From positions 23,045,701-23,109,700 of the forward strand of contig CM054178.1 of assembly GCA_028829895.1 (NCBI GenBank): a stretch of 64,000 nt of DNA, given 5' to 3'. The position numbers and the translations under genes are program-made. How positions within the stretch are numbered: the first letter of the stretch is position 1; each line of letters begins with the position of its first letter. Below, in pieces: positions 20,762 to 31,351 of the stretch. Under the pieces are notes generated by a model. It was not told where the DNA came from. It saw only the letters and a program-made list of their open reading frames with translations, and searched no databases. This stretch comes from Sinotaia quadrata. Lineage: Eukaryota; Mollusca; Gastropoda; Architaenioglossa; Viviparidae.

Positions 20762-23700
20762 CTGTGGACCAATTGCAAGAAACAGCGTAAGAATTTATTT
20801 TTAATAATATTTTTCTAGTGTCGCTGATCAGCATTGTCATTGTCTACTGTTTTATGTAGTTGGACTAAAGTCTTGTACTAGCGAACCACACGGTAAATCG
20901 AGCCTGAAAATAAATATGTACATGAGGGTCAGAGTAAGGCCAGCTGATGCCCAAAGCACAGCCCAGTTCGGTGTCCCAGCACACAAAAGAATATGGACCA
21001 TATATATTTATAATGATTTTTAAAAAGAAAATACCCACTGAAATTCATGTAGAAAAACGTTGGTAAGACAATCAAACATACTGAGTTCTAGGAATCTGTT
21101 GAGACAAAGATTGTCAGAAAGTTATCTTAGACGTCAGGGGACGCATAGAGCCTAAAGCTGTTTGATTGGGTGTAATAAAATAAAGCACAAATAATAAAAT
21201 ATTGCTGCTCTTAGAATAAGCCGCAAGGCTCTTTCTATGAAACTGGAATTCCTTAAAATTCGAATGGTTACAGCTATGGTACAGGCATTCTTTGGTGATC
21301 CCCTTCCATTTGTGTCCTAAGCATGTGATTATATTGCTTAATGGTTAACCCTTAAAGGCCCACTGGACAACTTTGTGATATCCCAAGCACTCACCCACAT
21401 ACCCAGCATTAAGTTTGTTTTTTTTTTACTCTTTAAGCCCTGTGTCCTACCTGTGCCCACAAGGGAACAAACTATGTCAAAATGTAACTAGGATTAAAAG
21501 GTTTTTTTCCCTTTATAGATATGGTAGCCTCGATGTGTTTTTGCTTCATGAGCAATCTTCAAAAGGACACACAATCAAGGTAAACTTATGAACTCTTATT
21601 TGTTATATTTATTGTAAATATGATAATAAATTCAATATAGTATAAATACTTGTATTATTTTGTTTCAATGATTGTTATTACAATGGTAAAATAGATGGGT
21701 CACGGGTGACCAACCGTGTTTTACCGGTCATATGTTATTGTGTTTTTGTGTATTTTATCAGGAGCAAACCCTAGCTGTTCTTTGTAAAGTTTTTATGTCA
21801 ATCGTTTGTTTTTAATACTTTCAGAATACTGTTTATCCTTTTATGTATGAATCTTTTAATTTCTTTGTGTGTGTATAATGAATTATTAGTCATTCATTTA
21901 TGTCTTTATTCTGGTCCTATTGCACAGAATCAGGACATCGAATGTAAGCAGCCAAGCTAAGAGACCCAATGCAAACGAGAGGTACGATCTACAACAGGTG
22001 CCGAACATTCTGGATACCATTGATCCAAATGACGGCGACATATCAACCGCTTCAACAGATGAGGATGAAGACTACATTCCGAGTTTTGATGAAGAGGATA
22101 CAGATCCGGATGACAGTCCATCCTCATCGGAAGAAAGACACGAATCTGAGCCTGCCAACCCTTTACTTCAGCAAAAGCAAGAAAGCCGGTATATACATGG
22201 AGAAAAGGCATATTTCAATAACCAGACACAACATTTAGAGGCAAAATATTTGAACTTCCTGACAATTACACATTGCCATCATCTGTTCAATCTTTCAGGG
22301 ACTTTCTCTCCGATGAGATATTAGACCTATTGGTTGAAAAGACCAATATATACAGTGGAAAAAACTGGCAAATCAGCGAATACCAACAAGAAAGAATTAG
22401 AGCAAGCGGTAGCTGGTGTTATGAGCGGGAACCGTTTTTAGCTACTTATGCCCACTCTACACTTTGACAACAACAACCTAGTCAGTGAAGATGAAAAGAA
22501 AAATGACAAGTTATGGAAAGTCAGATCTGGCTAAATCTTTACAGAAGACAACTGCCTGAAAATCTTGCCTGAAGGACAGAACAGCATAGACGAAATGCTG
22601 ATTCCTTTCAAGGGCAAGTTTAGCAAGGTCAAACAGTACATTAAAGGAAAACCTCACCCATGGGGAATAAAAGTTTTGGGCACAAACAAGTGCGACTGGC
22701 ATGGTGTCTGATTTTGATGTTTATCAAGGCAATAGGGAAGGCCAGTCAAAGAGCTTGCTTGGTGTAGAGGCTGATTTTTTTTGAAGCTCTATGAAACACT
22801 ACCGCATAGTGTCCCAGGAAAGCCTCTCAAAAAATAATTGCAGATAACATTTTCACAAATATGCTTCTGCTTACTGCCATGAAGAAAAAAGGTCTTCACT
22901 ACACAGGCAGTATAAAACTAAACTGAATTCCCGGAAACAATCTACAATCTGTAAAAAAAAAGAGAAAAAGAAATGAAAAATAAAGGCGGATGAACCATGG
23001 ATCAAAAAGTGGAAAAATCCTCAAAGCTGTTCGTCGTTATGATACGAGGGCTGTGACGGCATTGTCAACATTCCGTGGCACCGAGCCAGCTAGCAATGTC
23101 CAGCATTATGTCAAGGTCAGTACAAAAAAGTGGTTACTGATCTTGATTTCTAGACCTAAGATATGCTAGAAAGTCAAAGATAATAATTTGCATTCAGTCA
23201 GAATATAATTTTGGCTTTTGAAGGCCAATCCAGCCTGTATATATACAAACAAAATCAAACAGCCCAAGAAATGTTCGCAATGAACCAGTTACCATTTATA
23301 TTGAAAGACTTTTTCTTAAAAAGACAACCCATCAAAAATCTTTCTGCTTTACTGAGCACTTTGTATGTGGCGACGAAGCATTATAAAGGAGTGTGTATAG
23401 CTTTGAATCGGCAACAACAGCTACTGAAGTCACCGTGCCTACGCTTTTCACTAAACTTTAAAATTATACTTAATGGCGCAACAGTATAATTGCACAATTT
23501 ATTCTAAACAAGTTTTTCTTTATATTGATTTCTTAAAATGCATACACTGAGTGATAAATAGCAATGACTTTTATCAAGCTGACTGTAGTCAATTATTTGC
23601 AATGACAAAAAATCACTGCAATGGCTTAATATATGATGGTTCAATTTCATATTACAAAATGTAATCCGATTGAAATGCCCTGTTTTTAAAGCAAGCCCCA

Positions 23701-26700
23701 AACTGAATTTATTCCAAGGAAACTAAAGAAATATCAAATTATAATGAAGCCTACTATAAAACTCGACATCTTCCCAAATCATTAATTATTGGGTGTTTGT
23801 ACACACTATGTACAAACATGCATTCAGGCACATGTTACTAATATACAGTTTTATTGAAGATCACTTGAGCTATACATATTTATGCATGTATGTTCTATCA
23901 AATCAAGAGAGCTAACCCTATGCATATGCTTATTAGAACTTAAAGTCTGCATATGCCAACAGTTTGAAGAACTAAAGAATTACCATAACAACATTGTGTG
24001 AATAATGTATAGTATGTATAGTTTTGTTTTCATGTATAGACAGTAAAGTATGAATCATTTTGTTTGTACTTATGTTGTTAAACTAGGCTGGATGTACATC
24101 ATATCTTCTTGTAGGTATAAGGACAATAAACTTTCCTGTAAAAGTTAAGATCATGATGCAGTACTTAAATTGCTCATTATTCTGACATGTGAAGATCCTT
24201 CTTCAAATGAAGTCTAAAGAAATATCTTGGCCAATGTATTTCTATATAAAACTTCCTAACACTTGGTGTGCATGACAAAAATTAGTCTAAATAAAACATT
24301 GGAATAGAGACTAGACAACAAGAGTAGAAAAATCTTACACAAATGTTGTGATTTACATTAAATCATTACAATATTGGTAAGTTCATTTACAAAAAATTAA
24401 CATTAATTGTTATTATATTGCATTTATGTTATATTATTGGTATTTCTATTAAAATGTCAGATTCTGCGTAGAATCTTGGTTTTCACAAAAATCTTCTGGT
24501 TTTGGATCATTGATCTTATGGTCTTCTGGGGAGGGGAGTAGACAGGTCTGCATATTCTGAAAACTGACATTTATGTGAGAGAAGCTGCAGGCAAAAGTTA
24601 GTGTTGGAATATATATGCTGGTAGGCCAAAGGCTTTAATCAATCAGTTTTTAATTAAAGGGAAGTAATCCGTCTTTACATATTGCACACCCTCATTCATA
24701 CTTTAGAAAAAAAGAAGGTATTCATTTGATTTTTTCAACTTGATTCATGTGGTCACTGAAAACCTGTCTGAATGCACACAACCCCTGGCTTTACAAAACC
24801 TGTCTGAATGCACACAACCCCTAGCTTTACAAAACCTGTCTGAATGCACACAATCCCTGGCTTTACAAATCCTGTCTGAATGCACACAACCCCTGGCTTT
24901 ACAAAACCTGTCTGAATGCACACAATTCATGGCTTTACAAAACCTGTCTGAATGCACACAACCCCTGGCTTTACAAAACCTCATCAGCTGAAATATGTCA
25001 TACTGCTGTCCTAAGACAAAAGAGTACATTTTTTAAATTTAAAAATAATTTCTTTTTCAAGCTGGGCACATTTACTGAACAATGTGCTTAAGAGGAGAAA
25101 ATGTGTGAATTTTGCAATTAAAATAAGAACATGGAGGGATCCAGTCTTTGTCAGAATTGATGCAAAATAAGTGTTTAAGTGGCTTAATTTCACTATAAAA
25201 TATAAACATTACTGACATTATTCAGTTTGTTTCAGACGATATTTCTTATTTAAGAAAGCAACACTTTGGTGACGAAGACAGTTGACTTCTGGAAGCAAAA
25301 TGTCTGCTAGTTAGTAAGTTGAATTACAACAGAAGACAATATTTTCTTTTTTCTGTACACTCTCAAAGTGCTGCTTTTTATTAATATACATATAATTTAA
25401 TGATCCACCCGTTTTTGTTTTTTTTTTGTTACAGGAAGTCTGACCCAATGTGGAGTTTTAAAATATATTCTTTCAACCTTTTAAGTGCTATGTTAATCAT
25501 TGCTTTCTACTATTAAGTTCAGTATTCTATAACAGTGTATGTTTTAAAAATAAACTTGTTTGGAAATTTTAATTCGTTCTTTCATAAATTAATTTTTTAA
25601 TGTTGTTATCTTAAAGAGAGTTTAGGGATCGCCATTGTGTCACTTAGTGCACTATTGAGTGATCCAAAGAAAAGAGGCCAAAACCCAGACGTCTTAGTTT
25701 ACCCTTTGTTAAAGAGGGTTCACAGTTTAGGTCATTCTCTTGAGTATATATACACATGAAAACCTTATTAAACAACTCTTTATGCACACACTTCTATCTC
25801 TTTACATCATGGAAACAGAAACTTTCAGAGTTAATAGCTTAACACACTTTTTTTTTAAAGGTTTCAGTCTGTTCTGATACTTATTACTTTGGGGGTTTTG
25901 TTGTTTTTGATTTTTTTAAAAAAGGGAGAGATCACCTTACAATTTCTCAGGGATTAACTGGATGAGATGTCAGCAATATTGATCTATTGATGCACCGTTC
26001 TTTTCCCGTTTTAATCTTATTATTATTCGAGTAAGAATTAAAAAAATTCTCAAACAGATCTATCAAGAAATTTACTCCGTATGTTTTGTTTCTGGTCTTC
26101 AAAAACCATTGTCTTCTATGACAGTAAAATAAATCTACACATGATTTAAAATCATAAGTGTAGACAACTCTACCTGTCAAGGCGAGGTACTGCGAGCGCC
26201 TGCTGCAAGACTATAGTGTTGGCATCCATGGAATTGGCTTTGACCATGGGCTTGTGGGAACTGCAGTAGATGTGTAGGTCTTCCTTGTCCGCATCGTTGC
26301 TGTGGAAGTTTTTCAGGTTCAAGGTCGTACGGCAGACTGCGCAGGTGAAGCAATTCTTGTGGTAAAGTACGTCCTTGACCGGGCCAATCTTTTCCACTGC
26401 ATACACCTTGAACAATTTAATATTTTTTTTGTTTTTAGAAAGAAGAAGATACGACCATCAGGCCGGTTGTTGGCACAAGTATGTTTTCCAGACGTCTTTT
26501 TTCGTCTGATCTTATTGTCTTTGTGGGGGGGGGGGGACGTGAATAATTATTATAATTATAATTCTTGGTATGCTTCAGATTTTAACAGAAGATAGAAATT
26601 GTTAATAGTTTGTATCATTAATTGGTTTATATTCCCAAATTTGTTTGACTGTCTGCCAGTTTGATTGTTGTACTCTGAACTCATGTTTCTGATTTTGTCA

Positions 26701-29700
26701 GAAAAATGCAAATGTCGTTTGTCTGTTTATAGTTTGAATGTCTGTCTGATTTTATTGTTTGTGTCTGAGAACATGTTTCTTTAATGTATACATCTTTAAT
26801 GTAAGATTTTTGTACGTTCACATTTGACAAGGTTTAATATTACCCGATGCCATTTTTTTTTCTTAGCTTTGAAGGTGTAATTATTATTTGAATTAGAATT
26901 TAAAAGTCTGTATTGTAATACTTGCATACATTAGTCTATTGTTCTGAACTGGAAATTTAGGAATGCTTGGCATAAATAGTTCCACTTGGGAATAATACAG
27001 AATCCCAAAAAACAAATCAGAAATAGAGACACTCAGTGAAGAATTGACATTTCTTTTGAAATTAAATAATATTCTGTCATAAATTTTGCTAATCGTAATA
27101 TGCTAACTTAACAAAACAAAAAGAAAAAGATAAGCATCCAGGAAAATAACAAATGAAGTCTAGATAATCATTATCAAATCCTGTGCTGGATAAAAATCCG
27201 CTCTAATTCCAGTCTAGTGATAGAATGGATAACAATTTACTCTAGTGTCCAATCTAGTGATGGAATGGATAACAATTTACTCTAGTGTCCAATCTAGTGA
27301 TGGAATGGATAACAGTTTAGTGTCCAGTTTAAAATGAATGGATTACAATTTACTCTAGCATCCCATCTAGTGATGGAATGGATAATAAATTACTGTAGTG
27401 TCCATTCTAGTGATTGAATGGATAACAATTTACTCTAGTATACCATCTAGTGATGAGATGGATGATAGTTCACTCTCATGATGGAATGGATAATAATAAG
27501 ACCTAGTGTCGAATCTAGCAAAGACTAATATTCCACTGGAGTGACATACAATCTAATACAGTGATTGATAAATATACACTCCAATAAGCATTGTACTAAT
27601 AAAATCTACTCTCGTACCATCCTCATGTTAGGTAACAAAACTATCACACATCTCAGTATACTTTAAAATTCAGTCCAGAGACAGATAATTACTGTCTTGC
27701 ATCATATTTACTGATGGACAATAATCCTATCCAGTGACTGACATAATCCTATCTGGTGAGTGATGTAATCCAGTCTAGTGAATGATCTATAACCCAATGT
27801 AACGAGTGGCATAATCCAGTCCAGTGAGTGATATTATCCAGTCCACTGACATAATCCTATCTGGTGACTGATATAATCCAGTCCAGTGACTGACGTAATC
27901 CTATCTGATGATTGATATAATCCAGTCCATTGACTGATGTATAACCCAAGGTAAAGAATGGCATAATCTAATCTAGTGACGTATACGCATCCTCATCTAG
28001 TGACGAATAACACTATGTAACACAATTTTTGTTCCTGGCTTCTAAGTGTTATATTTCAATTGCTTATGTCTAAAGTACGTGAAAAAATGACTTCATTAAG
28101 CACAAACTTTGCTTACACGACAACAGCACGAAGAAAACTTGTTTTTTTGTGAAAATAGAATGAATTTTTTTCATTTTCGTCATTATGATCAGGTAAAAAC
28201 AAAAATTGCACAAGGAATAGACAAACACAGTCGGAAACCACTCAACAAGGTTCAGAAATGTGTAGATTTTCTAGATTTACGATTGTACTGTGAATCACTC
28301 TCTCGAAGTAACCCCCAAATGTAGTCCCCCATCATGTTTTCGTTATACTGTCCTTGGTAACGATGTTCAAAGTTCAATATATCTTGATGAAAGCGCTCGC
28401 CTTGCTCCTCCGAGTAAGCGCCCATGTTCTCCTTGAATTTGTTGATGCGAATCAAGGATATGGACTTTCAGAGACATTCTGCATCCCATTGTGGCGTAAT
28501 TCTTTATGAGAGTCTGCACCAACTCCATATAGTTTTCAGCTTTGTGATTACCTAGGAAGCCCTGAACAACTGCAACGAAACTGCTCCAAGCCGCTCTCTC
28601 CGTCCTGTTCAACAGCTTTGCGAAATCCTCACATTCTATGATCTTCTTGATCTGTGGTCCGACGAATATACCAGCCCTGACCTTAGCCTCGGACAGCTTT
28701 GGAAAAAGATCTTGGAGGTATTGAAATGCTGCTGACTCCTTGTCAAGAGCAGTGACAAATTGCTTAATGAGGCCTAACTTGATGTGCAGCAGTGGCATAA
28801 GCACTTTATGAGGTTCTATCAGCGACGTCCACTTCACATTGCTCTTCCCAACAGAAAACTCGGTCCGTTGTGGCCAGTCCTTTGTGCGATAATGCGCCTT
28901 AGTGTCACGGCTGTCCCAGAGACAGAGGAAACAAGGAAATTTCGTGAAACCTCCTTGAATATCCATGAGGGATGATACCATTTTGAAGTCACCGATGACC
29001 TCCCATCCGTAGTCGTCATACTTTAATGCACTCAGCATCATTTTGACACTGGTGTAGTCCTCTTTGAGATGCACAGAGTGGGCCATCGGGAGAGACGGGT
29101 AGTTGTTTCCATTGTGAAGCAACACAGTTTTGAGGCTCCGGGATGAACTGTCTATGAATAGGCGCCATTCAATAGGATTACATGCGATACCTATAGCCTG
29201 GAATAGACCGGCAACATCGTTGCAGAACACAGCCCATCACGCTGACTGAAGAAGTTGGAGAATCTTTGATGCCGCTTCCTCTGATCCATGACTTGTACGC
29301 TATCATCAACCAAGTTCCACTGTTTGAGCCTGGATATCAGAAGCTCAGCATTCGATTTCGTAAACCCGAGGTCCTTAATTAAATCGTTCACGTCTTTCTG
29401 GTTAGGGAAGTACGGCTTTCTATCCCCAACTTCATCTGCGGAATCGTAGTCCATATCTCCAGTATCTGCCTCGCTATCTGACTTGCTGCTGTCTCCTGAA
29501 GATGGCCGATGAATGAATCAGCTGGATGCAAACAATCTCTTGATGCCATATCAAATAAATAACTTCTCTTCAACTACGAATCGTTATCCTTTCAGTCTGC
29601 AATAACACGAATTGGAATCTTGGTTCGAGACACCTGTGCTTTTATACTTGTACAGCTACTTTTGGAACGTTCAAGAACATTCTAGAAAGTTCTGAGAGTT

Positions 29701-31351
29701 TCTCGAAAGTTCTGGAAGTTTCTTGAACGTTCTAGAGTGTTCAGGAGAATTGTAGAAACATGTGGACAACTCTAGCAGTTCAGGGAGTAAGCTCGGCATT
29801 GAAAGCAAATCGAGAATTTTCTCGAACACACGCGATTTTCCAAATTTCATTCCCAGTCACAGAAGCAAAGTTTTTCTGGAATAACAGCGATTTCCTTTCT
29901 GTTCTAGACCTAACGGATTAGGAAAACACACTTTCAACCCAGGAACAGAACAAAAGTGAAAATTTGTTACATAGTGTAATTATCCAGTATACTGAAGGAT
30001 GACAATTACTAATAAAAATAGAGCTGAATAACAAATAGTGCAGTGGACTAATGCTGAACAAGTTAATCTAGTGGCATGGAAGGAAGTGATTAGTACAAAA
30101 TATTTATAAACCAAACCTCTGCAATCAGACTCTCACCTTTTTACCACATCGCAAACAGCTCTGTTCGTCTGCAGGTCGTTCATAACAAGGCGCCACGCTA
30201 GGGGCCTGGGCCGCCAACTCCTCCTGCTGACTGAAGGAGTGGACCTCATGGTAAACACTATTTGGTGACGTAGGTGACGAGTCGGAAGGACTGGAGGGGA
30301 TGGACGAGCCTATCCCAGAGGTCGCCTGGTCGTCCGCGTGGTCAACAGTCGTGGTGTAGAAGCCGGTGCCGGTTCCAGAAGATCCGCTCAAAGAGTCGTC
30401 CGCTTTCAGCTGCGACAGCTGAGTTTGGTATGCGTTCAAGAACACGGGGGTTGAGGTGGTGGAAACTGGGTTTTGGAGGAAGGAGGATCCCCCATACAGC
30501 GTCGAAGGCAGGGTGGGCGTCGAGAGAGTAAGGCTGGGGTTTAATAGGGAAGAAGAGTATTGTTGAGGCAAACTATTTTGCAGGGTCACTGGAAAGAGAG
30601 CAAGGTTATTCCCCGTTGAAGTGGCGGCAGTCAAAGTAGTGTCCCAAGGCTGCCCATATGAATACGTCAGCGGTAGCGTGGGTTGCTGCAAGCTAAACTG
30701 CTGTCCCAAAGCAGCAGTCAGTAGGTCTACGGAAGGCATACATTGCTGCTGATTGGCGTACGCCTGTGTAGCAAGAGACGGCTGAAGTGGTTGGGATAGC
30801 TGAGGGAAGTTTCCCATCGTACTGCCAGACAAAGGAGGGAGATAACCCACTGACGGGTACATGCTACTCAAGTTGTTCATGTTAGTGACTGTCTGTGGAG
30901 TGTATTGCAAGTGCGACTGCACGGGAATGCCGGGGTTGACAAAGGTCGACGGGTAAGAGGTCAAAGGTAACGGACCAGTACCGTTCTGGATTCCACTGAC
31001 ACCAGCTGTCGGATAATCTGCCAAGGATAGCGAGTTATTATTACTGGAGTAGACAATCCTGCTAGGATTTGGCTCAACGGGAGGTGATTCTTTCACAGAT
31101 ACAACGTACAATTGACCTTGATTAGAAAAAGCTGGAGTGGAGTGGTTTCGGTTTCGAAAGCTCTGCTGCCGTTGCTGAGTAGTGTTGATGTGTTCAGGGT
31201 TCGAACTCTGATTTGTGTAACTGGGAGTAGATAGGCGGCGCTTCTGGTCTGAAATGGGTCGGGATCCCACCCACACAGATGTAGCTCCAGGGACTGTGGT
31301 AGAGCTAAAGTCCACAGGTTGTGGTTGATTATATCCTGTTCGACCGTTCAT
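20506..31351 (-). CDS. Single-LIM-domain protein, 567 residues (3 coding exons, spliced)
   Basis: Exons 31351-30137, 26406-26174 and 20761-20506 join in phase (0, then 2/1) to 1704 nt including the stop. Residues 1 to about 395 are low-complexity, rich in Ser, Thr, Pro, Gln, Asn and Tyr, and look disordered. One LIM zinc-binding domain spans the exon 1/2 junction: CLRC, then HKNC, FTCAVC and YCSSH supply the eight Cys/His ligands of two zinc fingers. The C-terminal tail of about 120 residues is basic and polar, with QIRGGPETGKRP and AMSVPAP. LIM domains are protein-binding modules common in cytoskeletal and muscle adaptors, so an actin- or Z-disc-type adaptor is possible. No orthologue name is claimed. 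A 5' non-coding exon is likely, because TTTTAG lies 10 nt before the start codon. The introns host piggyBac and CACTA-like elements. Confidence 0.85.
20930..21290 (+). repeat. Dispersed repeat of about 360 bp, copy 1 (inside a LIM intron)
   Basis: Shares ordered blocks with the reverse complement of 62730-63091: CACACAAAAGAAT, AAACATACTGA, GAGACAAAGATTGTCAGAAA, GATTGGGTGTAATAAAATAA and GGCTCTTTCTATGAA. No protein was recognised. It is probably a non-autonomous transposon or the tail of a retroelement. It ends about 55 bp before the piggyBac left end. Confidence 0.75.
21345..23121 (+). pseudogene. Decayed piggyBac transposon with left terminus
   Basis: TTAA (21345-21348), the piggyBac target, is followed by CCCTTAAAGGCCCACTGG, a typical piggyBac-type terminus. 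From about 21925 the plus strand encodes, across several frames, an acidic N-terminus (DEDEDYIPSFDEEDTDPDDS), then FRDFLSDEI, then NSIDEMLIPFKGK with QYIKGKPHPWGIKV (DDE_Tnp_1_7 core), then SDFDVYQG, IADNIFTN, MKKKGLHYTGSIK and finally VTALSTFRGTEPASNV. Several frame changes and stops (for example after GVEADFFEAL) rule out an active enzyme. No right terminus was found. It is inserted in the last LIM intron, opposite to the gene. A domesticated gene is unlikely given the stops. Confidence 0.85.
23122..24760. other. LIM intron DNA, nothing recognised
   Basis: AT-rich intron between the piggyBac relic and the 36-bp array. The open frame near 23211-23489 shows no recognisable domain and no piggyBac C-terminal motif. 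Confidence 0.5.
24761..24976. repeat. 36-bp minisatellite, exactly 6 copies
   Basis: Unit start AACCTGTCTGAATGCACACA then CCCCTGGCTTTACAA; 216 bp in total. Because 36 is divisible by three, both strands show repetitive open frames that are not genes. Confidence 0.95.
24977..26173. other. LIM intron DNA next to exon 2, nothing recognised
   Basis: AT-rich with poly-T runs. No coding, RNA or mobile element signature was seen. Confidence 0.5.
26174..26406 (-). CDS. LIM protein coding exon 2 (body of the LIM domain)
   Basis: 77 codons plus 2 nt. It begins VYAVEKIGPVKDVLYHKNC, contains FTCAVC and NLKNFHS, then IYCSSHKP, and ends LAVPRLD plus AG of a split Arg codon. Donor GACAG/GTAGAG. The acceptor is the less common TTCAAG/GTG, but only this junction restores the CxxC-to-HxxC spacing of a LIM domain and the reading phase from exon 1. 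Confidence 0.9.
27205..27990. repeat. Degenerate tandem arrays in LIM intron 1 (about 40 bp, then about 20 bp units)
   Basis: 27205-27500 repeats TCTAGTGATGGAATGGATAA with a TTTACTCTAGTGTCCAA-like half. 27690-27990 repeats shorter units such as ATAATCCAGTCCAGTGAC. The two arrays share the TCTAGTGA/CCAGTGA core and may derive from one ancestor. The CACTA-like element begins 21 bp to the right of the second array. Confidence 0.75.
28011..28050 (+). repeat. Left terminal inverted repeat of the CACTA-like element
   Basis: Begins CACTATGTAACACAATTTTT and includes TGTTCCTGG and AAGTGT, all shared in order with the other end. Confidence 0.8.
28252..29549 (-). pseudogene. Transposase-like gene of the CACTA-like element, three frame changes
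   Basis: Starts MASRDCLHPADSF at 29549 and ends RKSTHF with TGA at 28252; about 432 codons, intronless. Frame changes fall near 29500, 29228 and 28445, with no other internal stop. It belongs to a repetitive protein family that I recall in many invertebrate genomes without a clear name. Segments in order: an acidic patch (SDSEADTGDMDYDS), a helical region with NDLIKDLGF, then EWRLFIDSSS (first Asp candidate), VIGDFKMVSS (second Asp), PCFLCLWDSRD with a following His (zinc-type knuckle), LHIKLGLIKQF, MSLKVHILDSH and SEEQGERFHQD (acidic candidate). D, then DF, then CxxC, then HxL and ER parallels the RNase H-fold core of CACTA (Transposase_21-like) enzymes; that alignment is inference. The shifts could be true decay or assembly indels. 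Confidence 0.72.
29639..29758 (-). promoter_or_regulatory. Heat-shock promoter: HSE array plus TATA box
   Basis: From 29664 to 29758 the DNA divides without a gap into 19 pentamers alternating nGAAn and nTTCn: GGAAC, GTTCA, AGAAC, ATTCT, AGAAA, GTTCT and so on. Fifteen are perfect; GAGAG, AGAGT, GGAGA and ATTGT are the off ones. HSF trimers bind three such pentamers, so several trimers could sit side by side. On the minus strand a TATAAAAG box (29646-29639) follows after 17 bp, predicting a start near 29610 and a 5' leader of about 60 nt before the ATG at 29549. This is the layout of classic hsp genes. Confidence 0.85.
29932..29976 (-). repeat. Right terminal inverted repeat of the CACTA-like element
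   Basis: Read on the minus strand from 29976 it gives CACTATGTAACAAATTTTCA, then TGTTCCTGG and AAGTGT. The first 12 bases equal the left end; an extra 8-10 bp lie between the AATTTT and TGTTCC blocks. Confidence 0.8.
29977..30136. other. Short intron remainder between the element and LIM exon 1
   Basis: About 160 bp separates the upstream end of the element from the LIM exon 1 donor. No further signal was seen. Confidence 0.6.
30137..31351 (-). CDS. LIM protein coding exon 1 (disordered N-terminus and first LIM cysteines)
   Basis: 405 codons, starting MNGRTGYNQPQPVDF and ending CLRCGKK at the donor AAG/GTGAGA. The start is the first ATG after an acceptor-like TTGTTTTAG/G at 31362-31363, in context ATCAAAATGA. 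The exon has no stop in 1.2 kb and is far richer in GC and in Ser/Pro/Gln codons than its surroundings. The tail TSGIGSSIPSSPSDSSPTSP looks like a phosphorylation-prone linker. Confidence 0.85.

Larger units (their letters stand above)
28011..29976 (-). mobile_element. CACTA-like DNA transposon with a heat-shock-type promoter
   Basis: Left end CACTATGTAACA starts at 28011; the right end is its reverse complement, finishing at 29976. The inverted ends continue imperfectly (AATTTT, TGTTCCTGG, AAGTGT) for about 40 bp. Flanking triplets are both TAA (28008-28010 and 29977-29979). Termini starting CACTA plus a 3-bp target duplication are the hallmark of CACTA/EnSpm elements. The 1966-bp body carries one intronless transposase-like open region and its own promoter, both on the minus strand. 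It lies in the first coding intron of the LIM gene, same orientation. The perfect target duplication and lack of nonsense codons suggest a relatively young insertion. Confidence 0.8.

Noticed and set aside
23211..23489. Possible THAP-like or piggyBac C-terminal exon
   Set aside because: Only a vague FTEHF/CGDE resemblance in one frame, with no zinc ligand pattern and no piggyBac motifs.
24740..25029. Cys-rich and Leu/Thr-rich repetitive open frames on both strands
   Set aside because: Artefact of the 36-bp array; both strands are open for the same reason.
30274..30531. Arg/Trp-rich plus-strand ORF
   Set aside because: Antisense shadow of the LIM exon 1 coding frame.
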